This document shows, in pieces, positions 4,887 to 5,913 of a stretch of 5,913 bases of DNA. Below the pieces are notes generated by a model that saw only the letters and a program-made list of their open reading frames with translations, was not told the DNA's origin and ran no database searches. Numbering within the stretch: the first letter of the stretch is position 1; every line of letters starts with the position of its first letter. The position numbers and the translations under genes were made by a program. The DNA comes from an uncultured Eubacteriales bacterium (lineage in GTDB: Bacteria > Bacillota > Clostridia > Oscillospirales > CAG-272), in contig CAKSOR010000183.1 in the NCBI GenBank assembly GCA_934477985.1, positions 1 to 5,913 of the forward strand. Reading direction: 5' to 3'.

Positions 4887-4911
4887 GAATAAACTTCGGA
4901 GGTAAACGCAA

Positions 4912-5766
4912 ATGGCAACCTTCACGAACCAGGCGACGCTCTCCTACGGGAACGTCGTCAAGAACTCGAACATCGTGACCGGCGAGCTCCGCGAGGTGCT
5001 CTCGATCACGAAGACCGCGGTCGGCGACAGCTACATCCCGGGTGAAAAGGTGACTTACATCGTGAGCGTCGTCAACTCCGGGTCGACCGCCTACACCGGG
5101 CTCACGCTGACCGACAATCTCGGCGCGTACACGGTCGGGAGCTCGGCATTCGTTCCGCTCTCATACGCCGAGGGGACGCTCCGCTTCTACGAAAACGGAG
5201 TGCTCGGCGCTTCGCCGACCGTCACCGCCGGACCGCCGATGACAATCACGGGAATCAGCGTCCCGGCTGGCGGAAACATCACGCTCGTCTACGAGGCTGA
5301 GGTCGGCGCGACCGCTCCGCGCGCTGTCGAGGGGCAGATCACGAACACCGCCTCGCTCGCCGGCGGCGGACTGACCGCGGCTCTGACCGACACCGCGACG
5401 GTCACTGTCGTGAGCCGTCCCGAACTCACGATCAGCAAGGCTGTCTGCCCTTCGACTGTTGTCGAGAACGGGCAGCTGACCTACACCTTCGTGATTCAGA
5501 ACAGTGGGAACACCGGCGCGACCGAATCGGACGGCATCGTTGTAAACGATGTTTTCGACCCGAAGCTGCGTGACATCACGGTGACGCTGAACGGAACTCC
5601 GCTGACTCCGACGGCAGGCTACACCTACGATGCGGCAACCGGCGTCTTCACGACTGTCGAGGGCGCGATCACCGTTCCCGCGGCGACCTTCACGCAGAAC
5701 ACAGCTACCGGTGTCTTCACGGTGACTCCGGGCGTCAGCGTGCTTACAGTGACCGGAACTGTCTGA
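4912..5766 (+). CDS. DUF11-domain protein, surface-adhesin-like
   Basis: A 284-residue beta-rich protein with two DUF11-type repeats (about 30-165 and 170-284). Repeat 1 runs from LSITKTAVGDSYIPGEKVTY through a VVNSG turn to ITNTASL (143-149); repeat 2 starts LTISKAVCPSTVVENGQLTY and has IQNSGNTG. Such immunoglobulin-like domains are found in cell-surface proteins of Gram-positive bacteria, often with Lys-Asn isopeptide bonds; K34/N145 are candidates in repeat 1. Repeat 2 has the lysine (K176) but stops at VTGTV without an NTA strand. Residues 1-12 (TNQATLSYG) look like the closing strand of a preceding repeat. No signal peptide, LPxTG or membrane segment is seen. The start is supported by GGAGG nine bases upstream. 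Similar proteins are common in gut Clostridia; their role is unknown to me. Confidence 0.85.
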   Translation: MATFTNQATLSYGNVVKNSNIVTGELREVLSITKTAVGDSYIPGEKVTYIVSVVNSGSTAYTGLTLTDNLGAYTVGSSAFVPLSYAEGTLRFYENGVLGASPTVTAGPPMTITGISVPAGGNITLVYEAEVGATAPRAVEGQITNTASLAGGGLTAALTDTATVTVVSRPELTISKAVCPSTVVENGQLTYTFVIQNSGNTGATESDGIVVNDVFDPKLRDITVTLNGTPLTPTAGYTYDAATGVFTTVEGAITVPAATFTQNTATGVFTVTPGVSVLTVTGTV

Positions 5767-5772
5767 GTCAGT

Positions 5773-5913
5773 CTGCCGCCGCGGCAGGCAGGGAAACTGC
5801 GTCCCCCTGCGACCCCCGCCCGCGCGCTTTGCGCGCGGCGCAGGCGGGAACTCCGTTCCCGTCGACCTCGCGCGCCCGGATCGCTCGCCTCCGGCTCGCT
5901 TCCGGCGCGAGGT
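5773..5913. repeat. Cluster of five GC-rich palindromes
   Basis: Five perfect inverted repeats almost touch: CTGCCG/CGGCAG (5773-5787), GCAGGG/CCCTGC (5788-5810), CCGCGCGC/GCGCGCGG around TTT (5820-5838), CGGGAAC/GTTCCCG around TCC (5845-5861), and ACCTCGCGC/GCGCGAGGT (5865-5913). The last ends at the final base of the window. No coding frame or T tract is seen, so these are not ordinary terminators for the DUF11 gene, although they could block RNA decay or transcription. They look like mosaic intergenic repeats. Confidence 0.75.

Noticed and set aside
4707..4925. 72-codon minus-strand frame across the terminator region
   Set aside because: It spans an intrinsic terminator and has no ribosome site or recognisable motif.

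Overview
The window looks like chromosomal DNA from a GC-rich gut-type Clostridia genome (Bacillota, Oscillospirales-like). This rests on a clostridial-style MnmA with a CCSLSDVEDAR motif, a DUF11 protein of a kind common in that group, strong GGAGG ribosome sites, and GC-rich genes separated by AT-rich gaps carrying near-perfect sigma-A promoters. The taxonomic placement is an inference; no rRNA or tRNA gene is present.

Left part (1-2830), read leftward on the minus strand: a small membrane/coiled-coil protein (2551-2778), a glycerophosphodiester phosphodiesterase-like protein (1621-2379), the tRNA 2-thiouridylase mnmA (414-1490) and a possible 30-residue small protein (183-275). Each has its own recognisable promoter, three of them with a 17-bp spacer, so this is a run of separately started units rather than one operon. 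The gaps are unusually informative. The mnmA leader can fold into two mutually exclusive hairpins, one of which hides the ribosome site. The terminator of the small membrane gene has a loop that contains a perfect promoter facing the other way.

Middle (2830-3446): no intact gene. It holds the remains of what looks like a GNAT acetyltransferase gene with an in-frame stop. These end at a repeat element made of two 93-bp tandem units, each with a 16-bp palindrome, bracketed by inverted repeats (3101-3311).

Right part (3447-5913), plus strand: a cation:proton antiporter with its own promoter and a strong terminator, then a DUF11-domain (surface adhesin-like beta-sandwich) protein with no signal peptide or anchor. 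The window ends in about 140 bp densely packed with perfect GC-rich palindromes. It starts with a 13-C homopolymer.

The genes do not form one pathway: tRNA modification, phosphodiester metabolism, ion homeostasis and a surface-type protein lie side by side. No complete new system is evident. The points that merit attention are the RNA and promoter architectures and the repeat elements.
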